The position numbers and the translations under genes are program-made. Shown here one piece after another: positions 24,165 through 35,500 of a DNA stretch of 64,000 nucleotides; position 1 is the first letter of the stretch; the number at the start of each line of letters is the position of its first letter. The stretch spans positions 91,029,447-91,093,446 of the forward strand of contig OX344761.1 of assembly GCA_947034895.1 (NCBI GenBank), given 5' to 3'. The DNA is from Rhytidiadelphus loreus. Lineage: Eukaryota; Streptophyta; Bryopsida; Hypnales; Hylocomiaceae. Under the pieces are notes generated by a model, which saw only the letters and a program-made list of their open reading frames with translations, was not told where the DNA came from and ran no database searches.

Positions 24165-25372
24165 CTTGCTACCCCCAGTCGTTGATGGGTGCAATTTTCA
24201 GGGTTGCAATTTAGGGCAACAAATGTTAGGATTTAGTCAAACACTATAGTTCATGTATTCTTTGCTATCCTCCGTTGTTAACGGCTACGCTTTTAGAGGA
24301 TTCAACTTCGCTTCTTCAATGAACCTTGCTACCCCCGCCGTTAACAGTTGTGCTTTTAAAGGATCCAACTTCGCTTCTTCGATGGCTCTTGCTACCCCCC
24401 GCCGTTAACGGCTACGCTTTTAAAGGATCCAACTTTGCTTCTTTAATGGACCTTGCTACCCCCTGCCGTTAACGGCTGCGCTTTTAGAGGATCCAACTTC
24501 GCTTCTTCGATGGCCCTTACTACCCCCCGTCGTTAACGGCTGCGCTTTTAGAAGATCCAACTTCGCTTCTTTGATGGACCTTGCTACCCCCTGCCGTTAA
24601 TGGCTGCGCTTTTAGAGGATCCAACTTTGTTTTTTTATTGACCTTTCTACCCTCCGCCGTTAACGGCAGGAGATATAGAGATGCAACTTTGTTTTTTTTA
24701 TCGACCTTGTTACCCCCCGCCGTTAACGGTAGGGGGTTTGGAGATGCAACTTTATTTTTCTTAAGGACCTTGTTACCCCCCGCCGTTAACGGCGGGGTTT
24801 TGGAGATGCATTTATTTTTATTTTTATGGACCTTGTTACCCCCCGCCGTTAACGGCAGGGGTTGGAGATGCAGTTTTTTTTATTTTTTATGGACCTTGTT
24901 ACCCCCCGCCGTTAACGGCGGGGGTTTTGGAGATGCAACTTTGTTTTTTTTATAGACCTTGCTACCCCCTGCCGTTAATGGCGGGGGTTTGAAGATGCAA
25001 TTTTTTTTTTTTTTATGGACCTTCTTCCCCCCCGCCGTTAACGGCGGGGGGTTTGGAGATGCAACTTTGTTTTTTTTATGGACCTTGTTACCCCCCGCCG
25101 TTAACAGCGGGGGTTTGGAGATGCAATTTTTTTTTTTTATGAACCTTGTTACCCCCCGCCGTTAACGGCGGGGGTTTGGAGATGCAATTTTTTATTCATT
25201 TATGAACCTTGTTACCCCCCGCCGTTAATGGCGGGGGGTTTGGAGATGCAACTTTGTTTTTTTTATGGACCTTGCTACCCCCCGCCGTTAACGGCTACGC
25301 TTTCAAAGGATCCAACTTCACTTCTTGTATAGACCTTGTTACCCCCGCCGTTAACAGCGGGGGTTTGAAAGA
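24165..25372. repeat. Array of about 19 palindromic GC-rich repeats, period about 63 bp
   Basis: The unit core CCCCGCCGTTAACGGCGGGG is a perfect 20-bp palindrome centred on GTTAAC. Preceded by CTTGTTA or CTTGCTA and followed by GGTTTGGAGATGCAA and a T-rich run, it recurs about every 60-65 bp. I count 18-19 copies. The central ones (about 24775-25220) are near-perfect palindromes. The outer ones keep only the left half and have TACGCTTTTA or TGCGCTTTTA instead of the right half. Open frames through the array (a repeated PPAVNG-type peptide) arise because the period is often divisible by three, and I do not regard them as genes. Confidence 0.9.
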
Positions 25373-26209
25373 CCACAATTTTTTTCCTACATACCACCAT
25401 AAGTAAAAGACAAGGTTGGCACTTTCATGTTGAATATTTTGGAAATTCAACATTATATTGAATAAAATCCAAAATGTTCATCACAAAGCCTCAAGAGTCA
25501 CTTATTTGGATGTTTGTAAAATTGAAGAAGATAAGATCTTTATACAAATTGGATGGTAGGAGGTGAAGCAACGCATGTGGGATATATAATTTATCTTTAA
25601 GATTAGTAAGAGTTTAATCTTCAAATTATCCCATATCCTTTGAAGGTTCATAAGGAACAATGGATTTCATTATAAAACCACTTCTTTACCCTCCATCCTC
25701 ACCAAGTATCATTGTAAAATTTCCTTTAGGTTTTCATCGAGAATTTATTTGATTATACATGATCTTTGAATATTTCGACTTGTATTAAAAAAATTATTTT
25801 TTTACAACAATTTGCTCAATTAATTCTTGTTGAATTCGACAATTTCTTCTCTTCATTTTATTTATTTTTCCACATACTTCAAAATAATTATTTTCCACTA
25901 ATCTTATCTTTCACCTATAGTAGAATCCATATATTGCATGCTGAAATTTTTCACCTTACTACCTCCAGCCATTAATCACTTTATTTTCATGATTTGATAT
26001 TTGATTTCTATTGTCTTGTTTCTCAAATTGAATTGACCTGTGTATGATGTGGCAACAATTTCATTCAATGCCTAAAACTTCATCCTATGCCCAAATTGAA
26101 CAATAAAACATGAATCTTAAATCACACTCCACCATTGAACTTTATGAAATTCTAGAAAATGAAATTTAACTTAGAATTCAATTAAACTACTTCCATTGAA
26201 TTAATCATG

Positions 26210-26560
26210 TTTTTTATTTATTAAAAATGTTTTTTATTTATTAAAAATGTTTTTTATTTATTAAAAATGTTTTTTATTTATTAAAAATGTTTTTTATTTA
26301 TTAAAAATGTTTTTTATTTATTAAAAATGTTTTTTATTTATTAAAAATGTTTTTTATTTATTAAAAATGTTTTTTATTTATTAAAAATGTTTTTTATTTA
26401 TTAAAAATGTTTTTTATTTATTAAAAATGTTTTTTATTTATTAAAAATGTTTTTTATTTATTAAAAATGTTTTTTATTTATTAAAAATGTTTTTTATTTA
26501 TTAAAAATGTTTTTTATTTATTAAAAATGTTTTTTATTTATTAAAAATGTTTTTTATTTA
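26210..26560. repeat. Perfect 20-bp tandem repeat, 17.5 copies
   Basis: The unit TTTTTTATTTATTAAAAATG is repeated with no mismatch over 351 bp, then decays into (AATA)n. Perfect identity indicates very recent expansion. True copy number may be misassembled. Confidence 0.95.
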
Positions 26561-26980
26561 ATAAATAAATAAAATTTAAATAAAGATAGTTAAAAAAAAA
26601 GGGACATCAATTAGCAAAATGGTCATTTAGAAAATTAAGGGTTAATACATTTATTTGGTGTATAATATATATATCTACTGTGTTCATTTTATTTTTTTTC
26701 ATATTAAAGATATTTCTAAAAAAATTAAAGCATAGTTAAGAAAATAAAATAAAATAGGTGGAGCATTTTCATCCTTTAAATTTATATAAAGGCCCGTGGT
26801 TCAATGTTTTGGTACAAAATCATTAGTAGCATATTCATTTGTTGTTTAGTCGGACTATACATCCTTTCATCTAATTCTACGGTCATAGGTCCTCAATGGA
26901 TTTATAATTTCTAAAAAGAAGAAAAAAAAATTGGAGGCTCACAAGCTCACAGGCTCATGCTCTTAGGCTCACATACTAGC

Positions 26981-27770
26981 ATCCCCGGTTGGAGTGTTGA
27001 TTGTGTAACAAGTTTTTTTGGTTTGATCACTTTCCTTCAAACTTGCTACAAAATGTAATGAGACTAAGATATTTTTATGAATATAGAAATCATTGGAAAT
27101 TGCACCAGTAGTTTGGTAATTTCATAATGTATTAAATAGTGGGTAATGGAAGAATTGCGAATTAAGTCAAAATTGCTAGAATGGAATCTATCTTAGACAC
27201 TCACCTTCAATTCTAAACAAGAGCAATGAAACACAAAGGAGCTTGTCATAGACAATACTTATAGCAATACTTTATTAACTTGATTATGGTTTTCATGCAA
27301 ATTTGTAGCTTAGTCAATAAGTCAAACTCACAATTGGTTATTGGTGGTCTCATTGCTTTTGTGCTCTCATCTTGTGCATCTTCATCTTTGCATCTAATGT
27401 CTACAGATGCACCCAAGCTGATCATAATCTTTTGTGTAAAGCCTTCACCAATAAACAATGTATCTTCCTAATGAATATGAAGCAAGGTCCAATCACACAC
27501 ATAAATTTCATACTCTATTGCACATTCAATCAAAGCAAGTTGCAGCTTTTCCACACTCAAAATTTGAGGAAGTATCAAGTAAAGATACTCCTACAACTAT
27601 CCTTGAGCCTTTTCAATGTTTGTAACTTGGCTCTATACTCTTTATCTGCTCATCCCCAAGACATTTCCTTTTTATACCCTCTAAAGGTTTTTTGAAGGCC
27701 TACAATCAATTAGAGGAAGTATCCAATTCAATTCCAATCTCTAATATGAAAATAATTATATAAAACCTCT
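26981..27770. other. AT-rich intergenic DNA
   Basis: Short frames on both strands around 27250-27690 overlap one another and show no family likeness. No gene called. Confidence 0.4.
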
Positions 27771-29704
27771 CACTACAACAACGGCAGTGTTTTATGACTG
27801 CAAAAATATGACTGAGTATGACTGACGACTACTCGCAGTCATATTCTTGGAGGTCAATACCTTGGGGAGAAATATGACTGCAAAATATGACTACCAGTCG
27901 TTTTTGGGTCTTGTACTTCACGGGCGTATATTATACTTCCGTTGGGAATACCAAAGTATTTCATAGGGAATGGTAGGAAACTCGTTTGAGAATATTGAGT
28001 TATATTATTGATCATATTTTCATGGTAGTAACATTTTTTTGTTTTTGGACAACCTAAAAAAAACATGGGCAATAAAAAAAATATAGACAAGCCATTGTTT
28101 AAAATTTTAAAACCTAATCACCACTTTTTAAGGGTTTTGAAACCCTGGCCACCACTTTTTAGGGTTTTGAAACCCTAGCCACTACTTCTTTTGACTCTTC
28201 TTCCTTAGCTTTTGTTGTCTCTTGTCTCTTATCTCTTTGAGTTCATTCTTGTTTCTTAGTTGTTGTGTTTTGTTGCATTTTGAGTTCACTCTTGTTTCTT
28301 AGTTGTTGTGTTTTGTTGCATCTTGAATTCACTCTTGCTTCTTAATTGTTGTCTTTTGTTGCATTTTGAGTTACTCTTACTTCTTAGAGTTGTTGTCTTT
28401 TGTTGCATCTTCACTCTTGCTTCTTGTTTTTTTCTTCTTTTTCTTTCTTCTTTCTTACTTTTTGTTCTTTCTTTTTGTTTCTTGTTTCTTTTTGTTGCAT
28501 CTTAACTCTTTTTTGTTGTTTCTTGTTACCTCTTAGTAGCTGCTCCTTATTGTTTTTTGTGCATCTTAATTTGTATTTGTTATTATCTTTTAGCACTTTT
28601 GTCTTTTTTCTTCTTGATCCTTGCATCACCATTGTTTTTCTTCTTACCCTAAATTTGTATTACATATTTTCTATTGTTGTAAAGTTTTGAAGATTGAGCT
28701 TTGTTGTATGTTCATTAAAAATTAACCTCCTATTTCTTTAATTGTATATGTAGGCAACAAAATTGGAACAAAGTCGTTGGAGGCTACTTGCAATTCACTT
28801 CATATTATTGTAAGAAATATAGTCTCTATTGACTTGTCTAAATAATTCATTTTGATATACATATTTTGTATTTGTAACTAATAAATTATAAATGTCATTG
28901 AAAGGAGTCACATTCCTTCTTATATATTCCCTCTCCAATATAATTATTTCTTGTATATCTTTAAAATCATATGTATTTGTTTTTAACTACATGAAATCTT
29001 TTATTCAATTGTTAAATCATTTTAATGTATGATTGCAAATATGCTTAGGTATCCTACAACCGTTGTATGATATGTTCAATTTATAGTTCAAAATACATAT
29101 CAATAAAAAAATGACTACTTGGAGTCACAAAATGATTATAATAATTTCCAAAAAATGACTAGGTGCTCTCAATATGACTGAAAAATATGATTGAGAAGAA
29201 TCGTTTTACAAATCATCAAAAAATATGATTCACTGCAGTCATATTTTACATGATTGCAAAATATGACTCACCGCAGTCATAGTCCACATGACTGCAAAAT
29301 ATGACTAACCATAGTCATATTCCACGTCATCAAAAAATATGATTCGACGCAGTCATATTCTACAAAATATGACTGACCAGTCATATTCCACGTCATCAAA
29401 AAATATGACTCAACGTAGTCATATTCCACGTAGGATTTTTTCATTTACCCAGGCAGCTCAAGAAAAAGTCAAAGAAAGTCAAAATATACGCCTTGTTGGC
29501 ATACTATGGCTAATTATGGGTATTTATATCGCTCAACTTATATGACTGCCAATATGACTGATGTCTGAAGCGACTACTTCTAAACGACTGCTGTAGTCAT
29601 ATTCTAAGTCATTTACAGTGATTTCTACGCCAGTCATATTTTTTGATTTTACGACTAACTGCAGTTGTTTTTTGCAGTCATAAAACACTGCTTTTGTTGT
29701 AGTG
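27771..29704. mobile_element. Non-autonomous CACTA-like transposon, 1.93 kb, with TCT target duplication
   Basis: It begins CACTACAACAACGGCAGTG and ends CACTGCTTTTGTTGTAGTG, with inverted similarity of about 36 bp at the two ends. A 3-bp direct repeat TCT flanks it, the duplication length of CACTA elements. Subterminal ATATGACT / AGTCATAT motifs are dense at both ends. The middle has a T-rich tandem repeat (about 28200-28420, units with TTGTTGCATTTTGAGTTCACTC). There is no transposase ORF. It is related in design to the element at 19756 but not the same family. Confidence 0.85.
28200..28620. repeat. T-rich imperfect tandem repeat inside the CACTA-like element
   Basis: Units of about 60 bp containing CACTCTTG, TTCTTAGTTGTTGT and TTTTGTTGCAT repeat about four times, then blend into a TTC/TTG-rich run. 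Leu/Phe- and Lys/Glu-rich frames here are composition artefacts. Confidence 0.7.
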
Positions 29705-32522
29705 TCTACTATCCTAGAAGATGTGCTAGACAATATATGAACAATTGGATGAGAGAAGCATCCAAGATAATGTTAATGAAGTTATTCAAATTTGTTCCTT
29801 AAAGCTTCAATGCTTACCATTCCTCAACATTGGTATTGTTACTAAACAATGGATCTATCTTGCACTCTTTCATTGTTAGGTATCTCTATTGAAATTGTTA
29901 AACTTCTTAGAGTGAGTGTGAGCAACAAACCCAACTTCCACATTGATGTGTGTGGCCTTGTCCATTTCCATATTAGTTTCTAAGTGAAGACTATCCTTAA
30001 TTGGAATCTTGCAAGTGGCAAAAATTGGAGAACACATGCATTCGAATTGCATCAAGAGGCTCTTCTTCCTAAGGTGAGAGATAGAATTGCTCAACAACAA
30101 GAGACAATATGAACATGAATTCTCTTTCACTAAATTACAGTTCTTTTTATATAGTAAAGGAGAAAGAATTGAAACATTTGGCAAACCATGCATTGATGGA
30201 TAAACAAGGAGATGATACCTTGATCATCACAACTTTGTTTGTTTGCGAAGTCTACTCTTGAAGATATTCCATTGCTATTGTCCCACTGCTTTTTTCACAA
30301 GTTGCAAAGTCTCTCTTTATTATGACAATGTTTATATTGTCTTGATAGATTGAAGCCTCAAATGTAACATAAGTTTCTACAATAGAGCTTGAAATGTTCT
30401 TCTCATGAATTAAAGGCATAGGCCCAAATACTTGTTGTATTCAGAACTTATGAGAGTATTTGTCAAAGTTTGCCTACAAATTGTCTTCATTGTCTTCAAG
30501 AATGAGAAGTGTCAAAATTATTTAATCCAGGGACAACATTGAAAATCTTTGTAAATCTTTGTCCTCTCTTGAATGTTACCAAATGCTAAGAAGGTATCAT
30601 ATACTCAATACCATTGGCAATATGCTCAATTATAGCATTCAAATTCACTCTCTAAATGCAGATGTCTTCCAAATTCTTGTCTTGTTATAAATCCTTCCTC
30701 AACGCTTCTACAAGCTCCCCTTTCCACTTGTGGCCATGCCTCACCTAACGGAGACCAATTGGTGTTGATGGGTGTCTCGTCACAACATGTATTATTGCAT
30801 CAAACAACAATACCATTCACTGAAATTAAGTTCAAGTAAGTTCCCCTAAAGAAATTGAGTGGAAAAAATGTTTTTTTTCCATCTTTGAGCTTTCTATACA
30901 AACCTATAAAGGACACTAGTGTTCTAAAAGGTTCCTATGGCTAATAGAAGACACTAAAGAAATCCACATATTTTTAAATATGTTTCTCGAGTTAAAAAAC
31001 AACCTTTCACATAGACATACATGATGTATTTCAATATATATTTGAATCCTAACAAAAATCCTAATGACAACTTTAAGTTGGAATTGGCTTAGTTAATTTT
31101 CGAAGTGACCTTTGAGGTTTCTATTTTAACAAATATCATATTTGAATCATGCCCATGGAGTGAGTTTTAAGCCATGAGCCCACGAGTAAAATTGAAACCA
31201 TAACCTAAATGATGGAATGAAGCTACGATGAAAATAATGAAATTTTGAAGCAATAAGTGAAAATAATTGAATTTCAAAGTTATACAACTAAAATTGAAGC
31301 CTACAAAGAATTAAATGTCTCAATTTTAGTTGAAGGAGTCGAAGATATTTAGGGAACCAATGGAAACCTTTGAGGTATCAATAAATTTCTAAAACTATGA
31401 CCAAAAAAAGTTGGAATTAAAAAAAAATGATAGGGTTGAAAGGTTTTTGAGCCTATGGGTTAGGATGGTACTAGGTAGATAATTTACATGGTACAAATTG
31501 AAGTATCAACCAAACCTCCAAATATCCTAAATGCTTATATAGACAATTTTTAGATGCATAGCCTAATTTTTAGGTGTACATGGTTTAGGAAAAACCAAAG
31601 CTTGTATAAAAATCTCCAAAGGTTTACAAAAATAATTTTTTTTGAATAAGAATCCTCATAAAACATTTTTTCATTGAAATTCCATTATTTTAGTCGTAGT
31701 TTCATTTCAATATTTTAATCATGGCTTCAAAATTCCATCATTTTAGTTGTGGCCTCAAATTTTCATTATTTTCGTCCCTAGCTTCATTCCATTAAATTAA
31801 TTGTGGCTTCAAGCACACCCCATAGTAGCAAGGTGGACTTTGAGGTTGTATCCTTGAGGAAAACACCCCAATTCTATAGCACCAAAGCATATAGGCAGGG
31901 CTATAAGATGCATCAATACTTCATTGACAAAAGGAGATTCCCCAAATTCCCCAAAGTTAGTATAGAAAACCATACTATCAATGCTCAAATATCTGTGAGA
32001 AAACTCCCATCACTAAGATCTCCCCACCCAATAATAGGACCCCAAAACCTTCAATTGGATGTCATTGGTAGCCCTAGTCTCTACATATCGTCACATTAAA
32101 GAGGTTTAGAGTTACAAGTCCAAATTTCCGGTGCTTTGGGCATGGTTTACTTCTCAATTTACTTCTCAATTCGACTTGATCTTGCCAGCCAGCCATATGA
32201 GCCAAACTAAAAATTCCTAAACCAAAAAAACTAAAATTGTGTGCCTGAGTGGTGAAGTGATTCCACATTTCCACATGACTCCCTATGTGACCTAAGTTGC
32301 TAGTTTCATGGGTTGATTGACACAGAAGCGATTGTTCCTTTATGCAGTTGGCTTCTCGTGAGTTCGATGGCAGCTCTGTGCTCACCCTTTCGAAGGAATT
32401 CTTTCGCCACGTCCCTCTGGCAACCGAGTGCGCCCTGAGTGTGGTTTCGAAATTCACAGAATTTTCCAGCTTCCTGCGATGCTTTGAGAGTGTTTCGTGC
32501 GCCCAATTGGGCTGTCGTTGCG
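29705..32522. other. AT-rich intergenic DNA upstream of the NFACT gene
   Basis: No gene supported. The frame at 31803-32099 has no ATG-led protein likeness. The last 300 bases become GC-richer and presumably hold the promoter and leader of the NFACT gene. Confidence 0.4.
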
Positions 32523-35500
32523 ATGGAGTCTCTTGTGAAGTCCATTGTAGTTCCTATAGGAGCAACGAAGACCTCTGAATTTTCGCAATGCTGCATTCAG
32601 AAGCGAAGGAGCATTCGTTTGAGTGGGCATGTAACCACGCGGAAGCTCATTGCGAATGAAATTCGGAGGAGTTTGTTGTCTTCCAGCAGGCAATGGACAC
32701 CCATGAAGCTCAATCTGTGTGCAATCAGGGTTGGCACCAAGGGTGCGCAGCGACATTCTGCCTTGAAAGTGAGGGCGAAAGGTATGGATAGGTTCTACCT
32801 TGGATATTTGTTTGGAAATGGCTCTTCATTATTGGGTTTGTTCATAACATTCTTGAATTTCAAGGCAGAAGACCCTTTGCTTTCCATGAATCAAGGCTCC
32901 TTTCACCGTAGAAGAAAATCTTGAATGGAAGCTTACCCATGAATTGTTGGCCTATGGAACAAGAATATATTCTTGTTAGAGTGATTTGAAGGACCCCCGG
33001 GCCTTCCTATTCAAGATTGTTATGTTTGCCCTCCACTGAATTTGGGTGGCAGTAATCAGAGATTGGTCTGCGAAATGCATAATTCTTAAAATACCTTTTT
33101 TTAACCGATGTTCAATTCGAGGAATAAATTCTCATCGAGGTCCTTACAGAAGTCGGATAAGCTTTTAGTTTCCGAAAGCGTTTCGTGTTGTCATTGCCAA
33201 AAATTTCTTGATTATTTCGGTTATGTAATTGCGAGAATCGGTTTCAAATTGCTTTCTCCTGTGGTACCAGTGCAGGCAATGGATTACACAGTAATCAAGG
33301 CTGTATGCGAAGAGTTGTCTACGAAGTGGACCCCTGCGAAAATTGAAAAAATAGTTCAAGTAGATAGGTTTACGCTGTTGATAGGTATTCGCACGGCTGA
33401 GCAATCCGGCTGGCTACGTTTGTGCTGGAACCCAGCTTGTGCTCATATTACTGTTGGAGACATGCCGGGTGGTGTTCCCTCAATTGCTGAAGCCTTTTCA
33501 TTTGGAGAGCAGCTGCGGTACCTCCTGAAGGGCCTTGCAATTTTAGAGGTTTGATCTCATTTACTGAATATTTGAATATTTTTCATTCAATATCATTAAC
33601 CTGTGCTGTTAGTTTCTCTCTCATTAACCTATCTTATTAAAGACTGGCTTATATAATTGTTGAACCTGTCAAGAACACACCCTAATATTGTATCATAAAT
33701 TTATAACTTGCAATTTCTCATGCGATGATGGAATTTTTATATGAAATATTTTGAGCATGAACTAGGTATGAATGCAGGACTAATATGGTGAGAACGGGTT
33801 CAAAGTGATTGTTATCTCATCGTACCAATTGGTGGTGTCGATGTAGATGCGAATTCCGCAAGAGTGGGAGAGGGTGATTGAAGTAAGGCTTGGGGCCCGA
33901 CCATCGGAACCACCAGCTAGACATATCTTTGTGGAGATTATCGGGCGATACAGCAATGTATTCTTAACGAATGCGGACATGGGAGTCCTTGCATGTGCGT
34001 ACCAGGTCAGTACTAAAACTCGAATTTTAGACCAAATCTTTGTGTAGAAATGATATAGCTCACATGTTAGGCATTCGTCGTGCCGTCAATGAGGCCACTC
34101 AAACTCTGAATTATTGATTAAAAAATGTTTGGAAGCAATGAAAATGAATTAACTGCTTTAACCTATAATTGTGTGTGACACTGATCATTGTCGTTATAGT
34201 ATTCCACAAAAGAATCATCAGTGCATTGGGATCTACTAAAATATCCTCTTCTAATTTCGCATTTGGGTTACCCCAATCAACTTTTCTCTGTCATCTAAAT
34301 ATTCTTCGAGAATGATAGGAGGATTGGTTCGGCCATCTAAGATCTCTAAAAGTCCCGTGACGACATGCTTGAAGGTTGGAGCCAAGATGACGAGCGTTAG
34401 AATGGTACAAGTTGGAGGGACTTACCGTTTTCCCCCTACAGCTCAGGGTTCACTTCCGTCGATTTCAATGGGGTTCGTTTCTTACTCTACAATAGATGTC
34501 CCTGTGCAGTTCTCGTCCCTTATTTCCAATGCAAGGGTCGCAGTAGTGGGTGGCACTCAGAGAGAATCTATGGCAGACAGGGTTTTGGGCACAAGGGGCA
34601 ATATATCATACGGATATTTCGGGAAACTTGGGGCTTATTCTTTTTTGTACAAGACCAAGATGAATATGGATTTCGTTGATGAAGCAAATCAAAACTTACT
34701 TTATTTAGTGCGTTTGTTAATTTATTCGGGCCTCGGTACTGTCCATGTTGATTTAATGAATACTTATCACATTTTGTCTTGTAGAATGGAGGAGTGGAAG
34801 CTTATCACTAGCGCTACCCAAGAAGCTCAACTTCGAGGCAGCCTGGTAGGTAGTGTTAACTTGATGTGTAGTCAAGATAAGTCTACAAAGTAAATGATCT
34901 GTTCGTGAGCATTGTCTCTTTGGAAAGCAACGACGTTTTGCAATAACTCCCTCAAGCTTACAAAACTTGCAATGAATCAGGTACAAGCATTTCGTGGAGT
35001 CGGCCCCGGATTGGCTATGGAACTTATATCCCGCAGTGGTTTAAGCCCTACGATGGTACTTCCTGAGAAACTGTATTTGTTTTAAAGCGTTTAGTCATCT
35101 ATTCAATCCGCTTCTCTTTTGGATGCAGATATTCGTTGTCACTTGTGGTATCCTTCTTGAAGTGAAATTGTTATTATGCCTTGTTGGCAGGATGTTTCAG
35201 CAATGACAGACGAGGAATGGCGTTCCTTGCACAATGTGTGGCTTGATTGGCTTCGAGTTTTAAAAGAGTCGACTTTCAAGCCGGGACTCTTTAGGTTTCT
35301 TCCTATTCTCCTTCATTTCCTGACTTGAGGTGTCTTAATTTCTGTGTGCTCTGAATAAGGACAAGCTTCCTGAAACATGGGCTGGCTTCTATCATCACTT
35401 TGATGCATGGGTTGCTGGTAATGACCAGGAAGTTCTGGAGTTTCATCGACTTGTTGTAGGTGACCTTGTGTATAATTCGACTATGTGAAATTTGCGCTAT

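Larger units (their letters stand above)
23090..26980. mobile_element. 3.9-kb TIR element that carries two tandem arrays
   Basis: The element is read as 23096-26974. It begins ATGTGAGC and ends GCTCACAT. Further subterminal GTGAGC and GTGAGCCTAAGAGC motifs occur in inverted orientation at both ends. ACTAGC flanks both sides (23090-23095 and 26975-26980) as a direct repeat; it can be read as 8 bp (ACTAGCAT) if the left end is taken two bases further in, which would suit a hAT element. No transposase frame is seen. Inside are the palindrome array (24165-25372) and the 20-bp array (26210-26560). The superfamily is uncertain, and the boundaries are supported but not proven. Confidence 0.6.

Noticed and set aside
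24165..25372. CRISPR-like array (regular repeats with spacers)
   Set aside because: Spacers are similar to each other and T-rich, repeats are imperfect palindromes, and the setting is a plant nuclear genome inside a transposon-like element. It is a satellite.
24581..25406. Repeat protein with a PPAVNG-type motif on +
   Set aside because: The open frames result from a repeat period near 63 bp. Start and stop positions shift between units, and the sequence is T-tract and palindrome driven with no domain likeness.
28411..28632. Lys/Glu-rich coiled-coil protein on -
   Set aside because: It is the complement of a T-rich tandem repeat inside a CACTA-like element.
35350..35460. Extra NFACT exon (frame reading [17 protein letters not shown])
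   Set aside because: It fits no NFACT block, and joining it breaks phase with both neighbours. The exon pair 35191-35294 and 35618-35762 joins in phase without it and matches the family.
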